Source of the DNA: Balneolaceae bacterium
GTDB lineage: Bacteria; Bacteroidota; Rhodothermia; Balneolales; Balneolaceae
Assembly: GCA_007126675.1 (NCBI GenBank)
Contig: SLAU01000269.1
Location: 1 to 5,828 of the forward strand
Direction: 5' to 3'
Length of the DNA stretch: 5,828 bases
The position numbers and the translations under genes were made by a program. Shown here one piece after another: positions 5,801-5,828 of this stretch; positions within the stretch are counted from its first letter, which is position 1; each line of letters opens with the position of its first letter. The notes beneath the pieces were generated by a model, which made no database searches, was not told the origin of the DNA, and was given only the letters and a program-made list of their open reading frames with translations.

Positions 5801-5828
5801 GAACGCAGAACGCAGAACGCAGAACGCA
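5801..5828. repeat. Perfect heptanucleotide tandem repeat, cut by window end
   Basis: Four exact copies of GAACGCA (5801-5807, 5808-5814, 5815-5821, 5822-5828) begin immediately after the Nudix stop codon and run off the window edge, so the total copy number is unknown. The 7-bp unit resembles the short tandemly repeated heptamers known between genes in cyanobacteria. There is no spacer between units, so this is not a CRISPR array. Confidence 0.95.

Noticed and set aside
5801..5828. Start of a CRISPR array
   Set aside because: The units are 7 bp and contiguous with no spacers.

Overview
The window most resembles a Bacteroidota-lineage genome, perhaps Balneolota or Rhodothermota. The reasons are AT-rich gene leaders that mostly lack a Shine-Dalgarno sequence, a -7 box of the TAnnTTTG type ahead of the last gene, and a lipoprotein subtilase with an acidic N-terminus. 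This placement is an inference from style; the window holds no rRNA or other phylogenetic marker gene.

Layout. Positions 1-180 hold no convincing gene and end in a GC-rich hairpin with a T-tract. Two minus-strand genes follow: a PfkB-family kinase (181-1098) downstream of an adenosine deaminase (1186-2223). A 161-bp divergent spacer leads to a plus-strand pair, guanine deaminase guaD (2385-2852) and a membrane ICMT/NnrU-like putative methyltransferase (2874-3491), 21 bp apart. These converge on a minus-strand subtilisin-like lipoprotein protease (3547-4860), with a hairpin terminator in the 55-bp gap. A 304-bp divergent spacer with candidate promoters separates the protease from a plus-strand Nudix hydrolase of the CoA-diphosphatase type (5165-5800). 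The window ends in four perfect copies of a 7-bp tandem repeat.

Function. The two deaminases form a small divergent purine module: adenosine to inosine, and guanine to xanthine. The PfkB kinase beside them could act on a nucleoside or a sugar released from nucleosides, but its substrate cannot be read from sequence. The Nudix enzyme is a nucleotide-metabolism housekeeping gene. The protease is an exported enzyme with an I9 propeptide and a striking (Gly-Asp-Asp)9 linker.

Most of the window is ordinary chromosomal housekeeping. I do not see a new multi-gene system. The points most worth following are the Asp-rich microsatellite-encoded linker, substrate-pocket substitutions in the adenosine deaminase, a palindrome inside the candidate protease promoter, and the repeat elements at both window edges.
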